Made by a program: the position numbers and the translations under genes. Source: Sialis fuliginosa (Eukaryota; Arthropoda; Insecta; Megaloptera; Sialidae). From it: a DNA stretch of 64,000 bases. A model generated the notes under the pieces. It ran no database searches, was not told the DNA's origin, and saw only the letters and a list, made by a program, of their open reading frames with translations. Where the stretch lies: NCBI GenBank assembly GCA_961205875.1, contig OY540809.1, positions 16,690,267-16,754,266 of the forward strand, read 5' to 3'. Positions 26,088-39,900 of the stretch are shown here, piece by piece. Position 1 is the first letter of the stretch. Each line of letters starts with the position of its first letter.

Positions 26088-27570
26088 TTTATACATAGAG
26101 TCATTCCATTAGATTTTGTTTAAATCTTCATACGTGATGTAGACCATTAACAAGTAAATATAACCAGTTAATTGAGCCCATTGCAAGTGTCGGAAGTTGG
26201 TGTTGAATCTGTTGTACAAGGATCCTCCTTTATAATATCTGCAAGTATCATCTAATTCGTGTCTAAAGTCATTTTAAGGTTAATAAAAAGGGGGGTTGGA
26301 GTCATAAGAACATTGTGTTTTGAAGTATTGAAAATGCGTTTGGTCAGAACTATGGTCACTGCTGGAAATGGTCGTCATCACGTACGAGAACTCCGTTCTT
26401 ATGAAATGACTCTATAATATTGTTTTCTTGTATGGTATCGTTAACTTTTTTACTGCTTGTGAGTTGAAACTTTAAATTTACTTTCCAAATGTTGTCTGCA
26501 AATTTCATGGGTAAATAATAAAATAATAATATGCAACTGCTTGTTTCTTGTGTGTGTTATAGTTAAATAAATTCTCTGATTTTTTATTTTGCATTATAAA
26601 TCGAAAACTTGTGTAGTGGCATTTATGACACAATCGAACAGTTTTAGCATTGCCGATGTAGTTTTAGCTAGCAGTAAAAGGGTTAATACTGGGTGGTACT
26701 GAGTCGACTGACATATGTCAACATAGATTATATGAACACATAACCTCATTTGAACTGTTTTATTTTTAAGATTTTGTGTAGGTTATGGCAACTTTTGTTG
26801 ATGTTCCATTTATCCCATCAGTTAACTTTGTGCCGCCTTATTTAACATGTTTTAATATGTATATTGTATATATACAGGGTGTTGAAAAAATGTTAATAAT
26901 TTTAAGGACTGTGAGTATAAAAAGAAGTATAACCGACATACAGGTCCACAAACCTACTCAAACACGAGTGATTCTTTGAGTCATTATAGAGGTATTTGCG
27001 GATCACTCGTTGCTAGTTTGCTGTGACTCGTTTAACTTCCCAAAAACTCGATATTGCTAATTTTAGTCAGTATGTGCCCTTTTCTAACACCTTGTATATT
27101 ATAAATAGTATAATTTTTATTTTGTAATGTGTGAATGTAAATTAATATAACTAAGAATATGAACAACACTGATAATTAATAAAGTTTTTGATAGAATAGA
27201 GTAATCAGTTTTCTCTGAGGTAGAACCGAAAGGTGCTATATTTACACAGCAGATCTGCAAAAAAAGAGCAAACCCTGAGAAAATAAATCCAAATGCTTTT
27301 AAGTAGCGATTCATGGAAATAGCAGATATTGTCTCAGATCGATAGATTATGCAACCAACTCATGTTGCAAGGTTTCCTAGTTCGCTACTGACTCCGATTC
27401 CTAGAGAATGTCTAGTCAGGCTGATGTTAACATTATTGAACAAATAGAAACTCTAGGGGTTTAAAGAAAAACATATTTAACATGATATAAATTTTATAAT
27501 AAACAATAAAACAATTAGCTATAACCGTGATACATCTCCAATATATAAATTTAAAACAACAGTGTAAAAC
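26088..27570. other. intergenic region between EGLN and HMBS 3' ends
   Basis: The two genes converge here. A MITE lies at 26875-27094. The short frames in this interval have no supporting features. The rest is 3' UTR and AT-rich sequence. Confidence 0.4.
26875..27094. mobile_element. MITE with CAGGGTGTT ends
   Basis: The left end tatatacagggtgttgaaaa and right end tttctaacaccttgtatat are near-inverse, bordered by TA-rich sequence (likely TA target). It is 220 bp and non-coding. Confidence 0.6.
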
Positions 27571-29893
27571 TCATTTATTTATCGATATAGTAGCCCGTGT
27601 ACAGTTCTGGGCTTCTAGCAGAATGGTCTGTGCCCCTTTACCAATTATACTTTTTGCTAAATCAGCACCGAGTTTTTCAATACGTTCTAGTACATCAGTA
27701 GATAAAAACTTGCACCCGACAACACCACAATAATCTATTAACTTAGAACTAGTATGTTTTCTAAAAATACAATCACTTTTATTTGAACATTCCGAGAAGT
27801 TTTCGTTGTAAATTGGACATTTTAAAATAGATTTTTCATGATTAGAATTTTCTCCAATTACTTTCGCATTAATCGGACATTTGTTATGGTCGTTGCTTGA
27901 ATCCAAGTACGGACACTTTCCCATAAAATCTACTCCTATCGGTAGCGTTGAAATAGGACATTCATTGTTTGTTATATTCTTGTTAATATAAGGGCACGAC
28001 GTTATATTAGTGTATTTATTCACAGAAGAAGGACAACCAATACTGTCTCCATTTTCAAAACAGAGCTTTGCTCTTTTCGAAGCGACCTCGTAATCGTCAG
28101 TAGAGTCATCGTTTGTTTCAAATGGTGCTTCATCATTTTTTGTAACGTCTGATGTTTTCAATTTATGATCTAGAAGAGTTTGTTTGAATTCATTATTTGC
28201 ATCAGAATCTCCTATTTGAACTTCACAATTGCATGAATCTTTAATTGTAAGTTTCCCATCTAAACTCCAAACAGCTCCTTCTAATTTAAGGATGTTTTTA
28301 TCTGAATTTTTTTCAATAGTAGTAGAAACAGCAACTGGAGCACTGCAACCACCGCCTGAAAATAACAATAATAACTTTCTAAATACTTACACAAAAAGAT
28401 AAAGTAATAATTAAACAATCAGAAGAAATATGGATATTTACAACAAAGCAACTAGGTCAGATAATCCACAAAATGTTTTTGAAAAAAAGAGGGCAATATT
28501 GAAAGCTTGGTTAAAATAACCGTACATAAATATACTTTTCAGCGATTTTGGCAAATTATAACTCATTCATTTTCTGTAAAATAATGGGATTATAAAATTA
28601 CAAATGATTTTGTAATTTTTATTCGGGTGTAAAATTAAAAAAAAAAAAAAAACGAGGATTGAAAGCCCTATTACGGTATCTTTCTAATAGTTTACCTAGA
28701 GTTTTAAGAAAACTACGTTCGGCTATAATTTCTAAAACTGTTTCAGGATCGTGTAAACAAGAGAGCATTTCTAAAGTTTCAAAATCATCATCTCTGCATT
28801 CTACCGCCAGTGCTCCTTGACCAACAGCATACATAACATCATCACGATTCAGTACCTGAAACAATAACATCGATTAACTTAATATTAACTTGTAGAATTA
28901 TTAATCAGTAATTTAATCTACTTACCTGTGAGATCCTATCATTCCAACCCATTCTAACCAGTCCAGCTTGTGCTAAAATAACCGCTGAATAGCTTTTCAT
29001 CTCATCTAGTTTACGTAATCTAGTATTTAAATTTCCACGAATATCTTCAATAATTAAATGAGGGTAGTTTCTAGATAGTTGAGCAGTCCGTCTTAAACTT
29101 GAAGTGCCTATCATTTAAAAAAAAGGTTAGTAGAAAACCTATGTTGTTTTATTTTGATTACCTATAATACTTCCTTCTGGTAATGTAGATAGCGAGTGAT
29201 TTTTCAAATCTTTCCTCAGAACTAGTGCGTCTTGCGGGTTTTCTCTACAATAAAATTATTTTAATAAAAAATGGCTCCATCACTGTTGTGTTGTACGTAA
29301 TGAGTAAACAAACAACTGACTTTCAATTAACTAATTTACAAATTAGCTATTTTATTAAATTCCTACGATGTTAAAAAATGTGCGTGGATGTCTTTTTTAT
29401 CCAAATACCTTTTTAAAACAGCTCCAATTATCATCCCTTCTGGTAAACATGTAGGAAGATCTTTTAGTGAATGAACAACAAAATCAACACATTTTGCCGC
29501 TAACGCTAGCTCAAGTTCCTTTGTAAAAAGTGACTTTTCACCAATTTTTGGAAGCGGTTTATCTAATATTTGATCTCCTAATGTGTTCATTGTCACTTAA
29601 AAAGAAACGTTACAGAGATTAGGGGCAGCAGATTGTCCTAATTAAGAATTTACTAATTTCATTTTTCATTTCTGTGACAGAACCTATATTTCAATATTAA
29701 ATATAATATCTATTTACCGATTTTGAAATCCTTTTGTGGATATAAATCCTTTAATTTTGTTATAACGAATCTTGTCTGAATAAGAGCAAGCTGTAAAAGT
29801 TGTATAATGAATAGTTAAATATATTATTTTAATTTTATTTCAACTTACCTCACTTTTTCTTGAACCTACATGTACAATGACGTGATCTGACAT
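27571..29893 (-). CDS. HMBS: Hydroxymethylbilane synthase with Cys-Pro-rich insertion
   Basis: Seven exons on the minus strand: 29893-29849, 29790-29718, 29595-29409, 29244-29162, 29107-28926, 28855-28696 and 28355-27571. All phases agree; the product is 504 residues. The enzyme polymerises four porphobilinogens into hydroxymethylbilane in the cytosol, the third step of heme synthesis. The catalytic Asp lies in [10 protein letters not shown], substrate-binding Arg residues in [11 protein letters not shown] and [14 protein letters not shown], and the dipyrromethane cofactor Cys is residue 247 ([10 protein letters not shown]). Human HMBS has 361 residues. The excess is an insertion at about residues 290-450 within the C-terminal domain, rich in Asn, Asp and Lys, with six Cys-Pro pairs (Cys351, 364, 376, 391, 403, 423). 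The domain then resumes ([20 protein letters not shown]). The insertion lies in the same exon as core domain sequence, so it is not a mis-spliced neighbour. Confidence 0.96.
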
Positions 29894-30186
29894 ATTTTAT
29901 GTTATATTTTTCAGTTTTAATAAAAAAAATTAAAGAAATACTTATTTAAAAAACACTTTTTAATAGTCATTTAATTGAATTAATACTTGATGTAGGTATA
30001 TAAATTTTAATAACTTTCTCTCTTAACATGACGTACGTAGCATTACTTCCTCTGGACAGCCACCAGAGGGAATGACCTTTTAACATGTACAGTGATGTAC
30101 AGTAGGTATACATAATTTTTCACTTCCTTCCACCGTATTTAAGTATTTATCGCTTCCACTTTATGGACTTGTCTGATTTAAATTAG
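29894..30186. promoter_or_regulatory. bidirectional upstream region of HMBS and TFB2M
   Basis: Only 293 bases separate the two divergent start codons, so a shared promoter is likely. It contains an inverted repeat CCTCTGG-acagcca-CCAGAGG (30049-30069) and a short direct repeat tgtacagt (near 30085 and 30095). Factor binding to these is conjecture. Confidence 0.5.
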
Positions 30187-33017
30187 ATGACATTTATAAC
30201 CTCAAATATGAAAATTCTTTTGAAATATTATTTTTCTAATTCTAATAATTATTTACATTATGTAAGAAATATAATAAATAAAAAGTTATTGAGTACAGTA
30301 GCAGTCGAAAAATCCGATACTGTTAAGAAACCCAAAAACAAAGTTTCAAAATCTCAAGAATTAAAAGACTTCATCGATACACATCCAGATTTACAAAATT
30401 TTAAATCTATCCCAGATAAATTTTTTAAACGAAGACGTAAACATATTGATGAGTTGTATTTAATTGATAAATCTACTGCAAAAATATTTGCGTTATTAAT
30501 TAAAGACAAACTTTTGTCAAAAACTGGTGCTGTATTAGAAATCAATCCAGGATTAGGATTTTTAACAAGTGAATTATTAAATCATGGTGTAAAACATATA
30601 CAATTATTTGAACCAATAAATTATTTTTCTTCAAAATTAAATTTCAATAAGTCGAGAGTTCTTTTAAAAACTGATGATTTATTAACAATTTGGAAATCAG
30701 CGTATCAAGATCGATTTGATAATGGTACAAGATTATCGGAAATATTATCAAATGTTGAAGTTGATAGCTGGAAAAACAGTAATTTAATTTATAAATATTA
30801 TATATGAGACAACGTTGTTGTAATTTAAGGTGGTTTTCCATTAAGCAAAAAAACTCCAATTCATGTTAGAAAAATTAATGACTTTTGCTGTTTTGTTTGT
30901 GTTTTTATCAATCCGTTACGAATCGATAAGATTTTTAAAAACAACAAAAACTGTTTTTATTTCTGTGTTTCTGAAAACAAAAGTACGTTGATGTAAGGGA
31001 AAACCACCTTAAGATTAGAAGAATATTTCTTACAATTTTAACATACTTTCTGTTTTTAGATCCTTCTATGGTTTTTATTGGAGCAATTCCAAATATAAAT
31101 ATCATTAAACATGTGATTAATTCAATAATAACTCAATCTGGCTTAGTTACCTACGGAAGACCGGAATTTTTTGTGGCTATTCCACCTATGGTTTATAAAG
31201 TAAGATTTATAATAAACTACTTATTTATTTTACCAAGTGGATAAAAACTATAATCTTCAGTTTGGTTATATAGAACTTTGAATTTCTTGCTTAAAACCAA
31301 CAATGGAACAAATATCTAGGTTATAAATATATCTGACGTTGGTTTTTCTTACAATTAATGAAATGTATGTTATTACAAATTTATGATTCGTTATTTATTT
31401 TTCAGCACTTAACAAGCACTACATTGGATGGGTTTTTGTTTTATAGAGCTACATCAGTATTATTCCAGTTGTTTTTCGAATTTGAGATTCTCGGAAAATT
31501 ACCAAGATCGTCATTTTTACCTTGGCAAATTGAAACAGATGTGTGTTAAAAATAGTATTGTATTTTCAAATAAGCAATAGATAATTATATATCATGTATT
31601 CAAACAGAGCTTCCCAAACTTTCTCGGGAGGTATGTCTCACTATTCTTGATGAACATGCAACATACATCAAAATTATACTGGGATAGAAATCTCCATCAG
31701 GTAATATTTCAAAATATGTAGTAAGAGTTGACACTAGAGGGGATTTAAAAAAAACCTGATTATGGCATCGAAATAAAAATATTGTTTTTATACAGCTAAT
31801 TTTTTTCTAGGATTCCCATTTTCATGATATTGAAAACAAATTGAGTGTGGTTTACTCCCTTTCATGTCCTTAGATTAGATTGAACTACAAGTACACCAAG
31901 ATCGGTGAGATATACCTCGTTATTTTCCTGGGCGTCCTTAGCCGATTAAAAGTACCCAAAAGTCTAGTTTATTAAATAATTAGGTTCAAATGATAAATGT
32001 GTGTGTTATGTTTTAGTTAAAAGGAAAAACTGATGACTCCTTACTTGTTGTTAGATTAACTCCAAATAAACATTTACCAGTACCGAACGACAAACTGCAA
32101 CAAATATGGTATTTCATAAAACACCACATGCTGAGTCGAAAGAAAAGGGTTATTCCTGAATTAGAGTAAGTGCGTATATAAATAATTAGTACTGTTCACT
32201 CTCCCCTCCCCAACTATTGCATCTTTTAATTTTATTAGAAACTAGCGGACACGCCCCAGCTTTGCGCGGGAGTTAATATTTCACCTCCTGTCATGTATGG
32301 AGAGTTGTAATTAGTTTTGGGAGGAAAACAATATTCTATCTCACATAGGAACTGAGATATTTACGATTTTGTCCAACTTGATTTACTATTATTGTTAGTG
32401 CTTATTCCTTATGTTATCTAACGTAGCAAAATATATACTAAAACCTGACCAGAGAACATATCTATGAATTTAAAAAAAAATACGTAAACCGGATGAGTGG
32501 TTCTTGAGTGATAAGCACCCGAACGGATAAACAGACAGACAGACGTTGTGTTTTATATTATATATAAATATAGATTTTCTATAGCATATTAAAAACAACA
32601 TCGTAATCAAAATTAATAATAAAATTTTTCTAGAAAATGGATTCCAGGTTGTGGTGCACAAATAATATTATCTAATCGAAGAAAAACTAAAAATGATAAT
32701 TATTTTGATTATATAAATATTTTTACCCGATTTGGAGATTTGACCCCACAACAAATTTTATATATTTTCAAGTAAGTGTTTTATATAAAGTTGTTATAAA
32801 GTTTTACATAAGTTGTTATATAAAAAAAACTGTATTGTATATATATTTTAGATTATTTGTCAATTTACCCGAATATCCAGAATGCCCTTTTATTGCATCT
32901 ATGGATAGTAGTTTGTTAAAAATGGAATCCTCTGGAGAACCTTCTGAAAAAGTAGAAGCGTTAGATATGATGGATAGAATTATTACATCAGTTGACGATA
33001 AAAAATATAATATATAG
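30187..33017 (+). CDS. TFB2M: Mitochondrial transcription factor B2
   Basis: Six exons: 30187-30778, 31060-31199, 31406-31540, 32017-32165, 32634-32771 and 32852-33017. The phases are consistent; the product is 439 residues. The protein belongs to the rRNA adenine dimethyltransferase fold. The SAM-binding motif I is at residues 116-124 (VLEINPGLG), matching the TFB2M version (E-x-N-P-G-x-G). The N-terminal 40 residues are basic and hydroxyl-rich, consistent with a mitochondrial presequence. TFB2M acts with TFAM and POLRMT to open mitochondrial promoters. Exon 1 reads through its true donor into 10 extra codons if unspliced; the donor at 30779 joins as KN-N-PSMVFIGAIPN. TFB1M is the alternative, but the spacing and C-terminal region favour TFB2M. 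Introns 1 and 4 carry repeats. Confidence 0.88.
30829..31008. mobile_element. piggyBac-type MITE in TFB2M intron 1
   Basis: A 180-bp unit with ends GGTGGTTTTCC and GGAAAACCACC is flanked on both sides by TTAA (30825-30828 and 31009-31012), the target site of piggyBac elements. It is non-coding. Confidence 0.75.
32255..32575 (+). repeat. retroposon-like repeat in TFB2M intron 4
   Basis: Starts aaactagcggacacgcccca, contains ggatgagtggttcttgagtg and cagacagacagacg, and ends in TA-rich sequence. It belongs to the same general class as the copies near 16236 but is clearly diverged. It is non-coding. Confidence 0.55.
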
Positions 33018-33980
33018 ATTTCATTAAAATAATTATAATTGTAAAGAAATTGTATTAAGTATTTTGTAAAAGAGAAATAAAGAATGAGAGCTGAAATAAT
33101 GCCTGTATTTTTCTACCAATTTTGTTTAACTATGGGTCAATATGGATACAAGATACGCAAGATACAATACATCATAATTCTTTGTAACATATTGTATCAT
33201 TTTGTTTATCATACAATGAGTCATAAAGTTTTATAGAATTTTAAAACAAGTTAGCCCCACCAAAAAATTACTATCCTTAACTCATAAAATTAGAAGACGA
33301 AAAAGTTAGGTTATATATATTATTGATGACTTGCAATAATACCGCAATTTCTTCATTGTTAATAAAATTTCATAGAACCAGGTAAAGTTAAACAATTTTA
33401 TCTATTCCTCGTTTTTGAGCAACGTGATACATAAACATTTAAATTTCAATTTTAAAATGTACAATGTTTATTGATGACATGTTTATGAAATAACCGACGA
33501 AATATTTAAATAAAAATATCCTGTGAAAATACGTAAATAAAATGTTTATGTGCATATGTCGTGTTAATTTAAGATGGCGTTTTTATTTTTAATTTACTGA
33601 CACAAAAATTGTCGCGTATTTATGATAACATGCACTGTGTTTATTTTAAGACACAGGTGTAAATGTACTCGTGCGTATATTAGAATGGCAATATACAAAA
33701 ACAAGACGAAAAAGATGAAAACTGTCACAATCTAAACTATTCGCCGCATACTTGCAAATGCTAAGAATGTGAATAGTTATATTTACATACATTTTCTTTA
33801 AATATTTTCACAGTCTAAGTTACGAATTTTTAGTGGCATTTGACCAAGTACAAATTTCTTGATTTTGTTCAATGCTGTTGCTCAATAAGTTGAATAGATT
33901 AATTTATGAACAAATACTTTTTGTTTGTGTTTTACCATTTACCTTGTTTGTTTGTCAGAGGAAACTGAACTGTTGAGAAA
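33018..33980. other. intergenic region between TFB2M and DESI1
   Basis: This is the TFB2M 3' UTR (aataaag near 33076) followed by AT-rich sequence and the DESI1 upstream region. No gene or clear repeat was seen. Confidence 0.4.
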
Positions 33981-36900
33981 ATGGATGACGAGTCAGTACC
34001 TGTAGAGCTTTACATTTATGATATAACGGGTGGATTGGCTGCTGGATTATCACAGATGCTGATCGGTAATAACAGTGAGAAAATATTGTTGTGTGTTTTT
34101 AATCATGCGTATCGTTTGTACATATAGGACAGCATATTGAGGGGATATGGCATACATCGATTGTTGTGTATGGACGGGAATATTTTTACGGTGGTGCTGG
34201 AATACAGAACTGTACACCCGTAAGTTATAAATATACTTTCAATATTTTATTAGTTATTTTTTAGCATGAAATTTTTTTAGGGTTCTGTAGGTCTACGACT
34301 ATTAATCTTACTTTTTCTGTATTTCGTAAACTTGAAATTTTTGAAAAAAAATTTTTTTTAAGATAGTGAAGAGTATAGTCCCGTACTCAGGTATCTATGG
34401 AACCCTAATAATATATAGACAGATAGATAATTTATTCCATGTTACATAAAAAAAATGTATAAGACAGGTCATATACACCCATACGTATGCCTTAATGCTT
34501 AGTTGATTTATTTTAAATAATATAACTGCCCGAAGCTATGACTTGAGGAAATAAATTACTATCAGAACCGTTTATAAGTTTTAACCCATTTCATTTATGC
34601 TTTTAGCTCTGTAGAATGTTTTTTTTAAAGGATTAAATTCCCTACAAAATTCTCATTTAACTTACTTTCGTACTTTTGACCTGTTGAATTCAGAGAATTG
34701 ACTTAGTAGATACATTTGTAGAGAATTTAATTCTTAACAAAATATTGTCCTGACAAATTTTTCATCAGTTGTTATGATTCAGTAATATAAACTTAAAAAA
34801 TCGTTTTCCCATATTAATTAAAGGGGAAACGAGATCCCCACCCCCCTTTTAAAACTTTCCTTGCACAAGAAAATATGTTTGTTTTTTTTTTAAAACACCC
34901 TAATAGATAAATAATAAATAAAATCTATAACGGCAATTTTTTTATAAGTAGAAAGTAAATTTTTCATACTTCCTTACTTATTTTACAAAATTACCTAATT
35001 TTACTACTTTGATAACATAATGTAACTCAAATGTTTAAAAAAAATATAGATAATGACCCCAGAGAGTTTGTGATTCAGTTAAATATATAAAGTGGCTAGT
35101 GTTTCTAAATTTGGAAATGACCAGCTATTTTTAGTCTGTTTTACTGTAAGTTGAATCAACCAAACCATCTCAGTTAAGTGGAATATTTCTAATCACTTCA
35201 TATCTTAGTTACGAATAATAGTTACAATAGTGAGTTTTTAATTTATATAATATCATTTTAACTGAATATAAACATAATGAATCCATATTAACAAGTTTCA
35301 CATAAAAAAATCTGTTAATATTTACACAAAAAGTTAATTTCATAATTAAAATATTATGGATATTAAAATTATTCATTGCGAAATAAGAACAAAAGACATA
35401 TTTGTATGTTTATTCACAAAGAATTCAAAAATAACTTCGTGGGTAGTGGGTGGAAAATTTTAAAATAGCTAGACTTGTAATACTAGCAGTATTCATCATA
35501 TTTAAATTTAGGTTAGACATATTTCTTTTAAATATTCATATTTTGCATTTAGGGTGGTGCTATAGGACCTCCGCAAAAAATTGAAAGGCTTGGGGAGACC
35601 TACATACCGTTTTCAGTTTTCATCGACTATTTGCTTGGGTTGGGAGATACTACATTTGCGTAAGTTAATTTTTTTTTGTTATTTTATGGTAGTTAGTTGT
35701 TAATGTAATTAAAATATTGTTAAATTAAATAAAACTTTTTAATTTATAGTTAATTTACTTCCTGTTTTCTTTTTTTAGTAAAAATATATTTATAAGTGTT
35801 GTTACTAACTCATGAAATAGAAGTACAGTATCTATTTTATCCTTGGCTGTTTTAGTTTTAACTAAATATTTATTTAACTTGTATTGTTTGTGTTTCCTTC
35901 AGAAATAACAAGAGTATTAAATTTCTTTAAAAAATGTATTATTGCAAAAAAATCATCATTAAGTGGTAATTTTTCAGGAATATTTGTAATAATAAACTAT
36001 TTTTTATGGGTGCCAGTTATATAGTTTCATGGACATAGACTATGGAGTACACATATAAAGCTGCTATGCATTCTATAGTTTTGTGTTTAATATTATATAT
36101 ATTTTCATTGATGACAAATTTAAAAAAGATCATTTAGAAAGAAACAATTTATTTATACAAAATGTTTTTTTCCAGCGGAGCTTCATATAATTTGCTTACA
36201 CACAACTGTAATAACTTCTCGCACGAAATAGCACAGTTCCTGTGCGGTAAAGCTATACCAGCCTATATATTAGACTTACCTGAAAGTTTACTGGCAACAC
36301 CAATCGGCCAGCAGCTGCGTCCGTTTCTGGAAAGTCTAGCGAGTAATCCTAACGCATCGCCTGTTACTCGTGCTCCTGAAAGACCGCCGTCTCCGGATTT
36401 CCAGCGTCTCAATCAACAGGTCGAAGAGGCTAGGTCTGAACCAAAAAATCCTGATAATAAACATGGCCCTAATCCTGATTTAAAATAACATAAATGTTTT
36501 GTAGTATAACATTTTTGATGTTTTATAGTTGAATTTTATTAATTTATTTAAAAAAATTATTGCATGTTTTTTTAATGGGTTTTAAATTAGTCTTTGGAAT
36601 AGAAAAATTTTTTTTAACAAATAATTGCGTTAATTATAAAATTACAATTGTGCTTTGCATATTTTGTATACCAAAAAAATATTTATTAATAATGCTTGCT
36701 ATTTTGTTCATGCACCGTTAAAGAGCTTATGAAATATATGGGTTATATTATTATTTAATTTAACTAATTTTGATTATTTGTGTTGACATTTGTATCCCAA
36801 TTAAGTCAAAAATAAAATTTTTTAACACTTATAATAAAATTTAAATGTAGCCATAGATAAAATTATAAAAAAGTTACATGACCTATACTTTTAAATACAG

Positions 36901-39900
36901 TCAAATGTCTTTTTTAATGCGTGTGATATTTCATGCAAATTCAAGGGTTCTCCATTGTAACGAGAATGTGACATTCTTTTTATTGAACGTGTAAGAAGTT
37001 TAATGTACAATTATCGAAAGTCTAAATTTACATACAAGTTGTTCAAAAAAATTTTAACACAGTTTGTCTAGACTTTTCTTATTTGTTTATTATAATGCTT
37101 AAATCATTTCTGTGTACCAAACGAAGACAGACATACCGACACACATTTGTTAGACAGCAAAATACTTTACAGTCATTCCATACATATTTGGGCAATATTT
37201 ATTCCTAATTTTGCAATGTAAACTGTTTTTTTTTTTCATGTGATTGTTCTGTGGAACGTATCTATCGCATTAAAAAAAGACTCAACTGTACTTCTTTTTC
37301 TATGATTGTTAACAATCATATTATATCTATGATAATTCAAATAGTTTTTGAAAGGTTTTGAATTTATTTATCTTTAGATAGGGATGCTCTTTAGATCTAA
37401 AGTAGCTAGCACTCCGGATACTGTGGAAACTAGCGTTAATATATTGTATTTTGATATTGTCTGTTAAGTATCAAATAATCTGAAGTTTTATTCAATATTA
37501 TGTATTGTAATTGAATTTAATGTTCGAATAAATAAATTAACAATGTTTTGCTTTACTAATTTGTGTCGTTTGTGTTTATATGCTTTTGTTGAAAGTATTG
37601 TAAGTAATAATGTCTTATCTATAAATATTAAAATAATAGTATCATTTTTTTAATTTCAGAAAAAAATCGTACCAATTAAAGGAAAACCGAAATTCTATAA
37701 AGGAAAAACTAGCGCGAAGAGAAAAAAAGAAGGAAAAAAAGAGACGAAAACAGTTGCAAGAGAGTGGGATAGTTCTTGATAGTAATTACGAAAACGGTTC
37801 ATATTGTTGCGAAGACACGATGGCCGATTCAGGTAGCAATGTTTAGATAAGATTTTTTATAAATTGAGTTTGTTATTTATAACATATTTATTTTAGAAAT
37901 AACTATGCCTGTTGAAAACGGAAACACCAACGGTGCAGAAGAAGTTACCGAAAGTGCTCTGCCTTCAGAAATAGCTTTAGAATTAGAATCACAAGAACGT
38001 CGGGAAGATGAAGAAAGAAAGAAAGCACGCGACCCTCCTGTCTTATTTAAAGACACAGTCAATGTAAGTCGTTTGATTTAAAATTAAATAACTATTGCGT
38101 GAACAATGTTTAATTTCATTTTTAGATACAAACAGAGTTCGATGCTTTAGTAGGTCTCATTGATGGGCATTTAAACGAAGATGAACAGCGGTCGCTCGAA
38201 GAACTACACCAGTACATGTTAGAAGATGAGGGAAGCTGGGCATTGGGAGAAGGATTCTTAGATTTTATAGGTCGTCTGTTACACGACAAGTCTCTTGCAA
38301 CAGAAGTGCGTGTCCGTACATTACACGTGCTAGCATTGGCCGCCCTCAAAGATGACTGTATTCTAATCATGCACCAAGACAGGCGGGAACACATTCTCAT
38401 GAATTATGCATTTGAAATCGACCGTCTTCCTCCAGAAGAACAAGAAGCTTTAGCTCTATTTGTGAGTACACTTATTAGATTTAACTGCATATCTTACTAA
38501 TGCTGTATATATATTTCTTCCAGATATGTAATTTATTTGAAAACTTGAGCTCTTCGGAATGGCTGTTATACATTTCGGAATGGACTTACTGCAACCAGTC
38601 GATAAGCAATATCAGATGTACGACTAAGGTGGCCGTGCACTCACTGCTATCGGACAGGCCGCTCTTGCAGGAGCGGGGTGTCGCCATCATACACAATCTC
38701 GCCTGCAAGGAGGTAAAAACCGTGGTCTGTATCTGTCAGTACGCGCGAATCTTAGTTTTGTAGAAGTCGTTTAGATCTTTATTTGTTAATGCATGTTCAT
38801 AGATTTTTAAATCCATATATTTTTGAACACGATTCATGCCAAAAATTAACTGTAGCTCTTTTAAATTAGCTTTCAATCTTTACAAAGGCCAAAATAACCA
38901 ACTATAAAGCATGGCCATTATTTTATAAACAAACTTATGGAAAAATATATAACAAAAAGCTGGTTGGTCGTTTTGGCTTTTTAAACAACTCATTTATCTC
39001 TTGCTGCAGTAGTTATAGAATTATTAATTAAGCTAGATATCAGGTGTGTAAAAAAATTCTGAGCTTTTTTTTGAAAAATTTAATATATATCAAAAAAAAG
39101 AAAATATTAATCAACGAAATAATCTCCGTTTGCACTGGCTTTGAAACGATAGTCATCAATGCGTTCTCGTATCTCTTTGAATGTCCTCAAATGTTTATTA
39201 GTCAAATGATGCTGCAGCGACTGGAACAGGTGATAATCGGAAGGCACCATGTTTGGGCCATACGCCCCATGCGGGAGAAGTTCCCAGCCTAACGCAAAGA
39301 TACGGTTCTGAGTTGATTTCACAACATGTGGACTGGAATTGTCATAAAGTAGTACCACATTACAACGTCTTTGTCCAGTAAATGGCCTTTTTCTTCCAAT
39401 GCATCGCTCAAATTCATTTTGTTTACTACTCATCTTTGAGATTATGTGCATCAAACGCCAAACAACATGGCATTTTGAAAGGCCAATATCAATAAATTTT
39501 AAATTGTGGTTTCGGTTGTATGAAATCTAAAGCTCAGAACTTTTTTGCACACCTAATAAATAATACCTCGACTCATTTTTCAACTAAATTTAAAACTGCT
39601 GAGCTTCTGCTAACGCATCACTTCGAGTAATATTGTATTTGATTCTGTTTGAATGTTTACTTGAAAGTAATACGATACTTCTGAGACGTGATGTGTTTCC
39701 AGAAAATGCACAAATATAAAACGATCCGTCAACTTTTACCGAAAGGCAGCAAATCAAAGGTATATCAAATTACTTTATATTTATATGTATGTGTATTGGT
39801 AAGCCTGTAATGTAGAAGTGAACGTAGTTTGAGAAACAGAACTTTTGCTTTTTATTTTTCATAAGCCAATGTAACTAAAACTCAACGTTTGGTCGATTGC

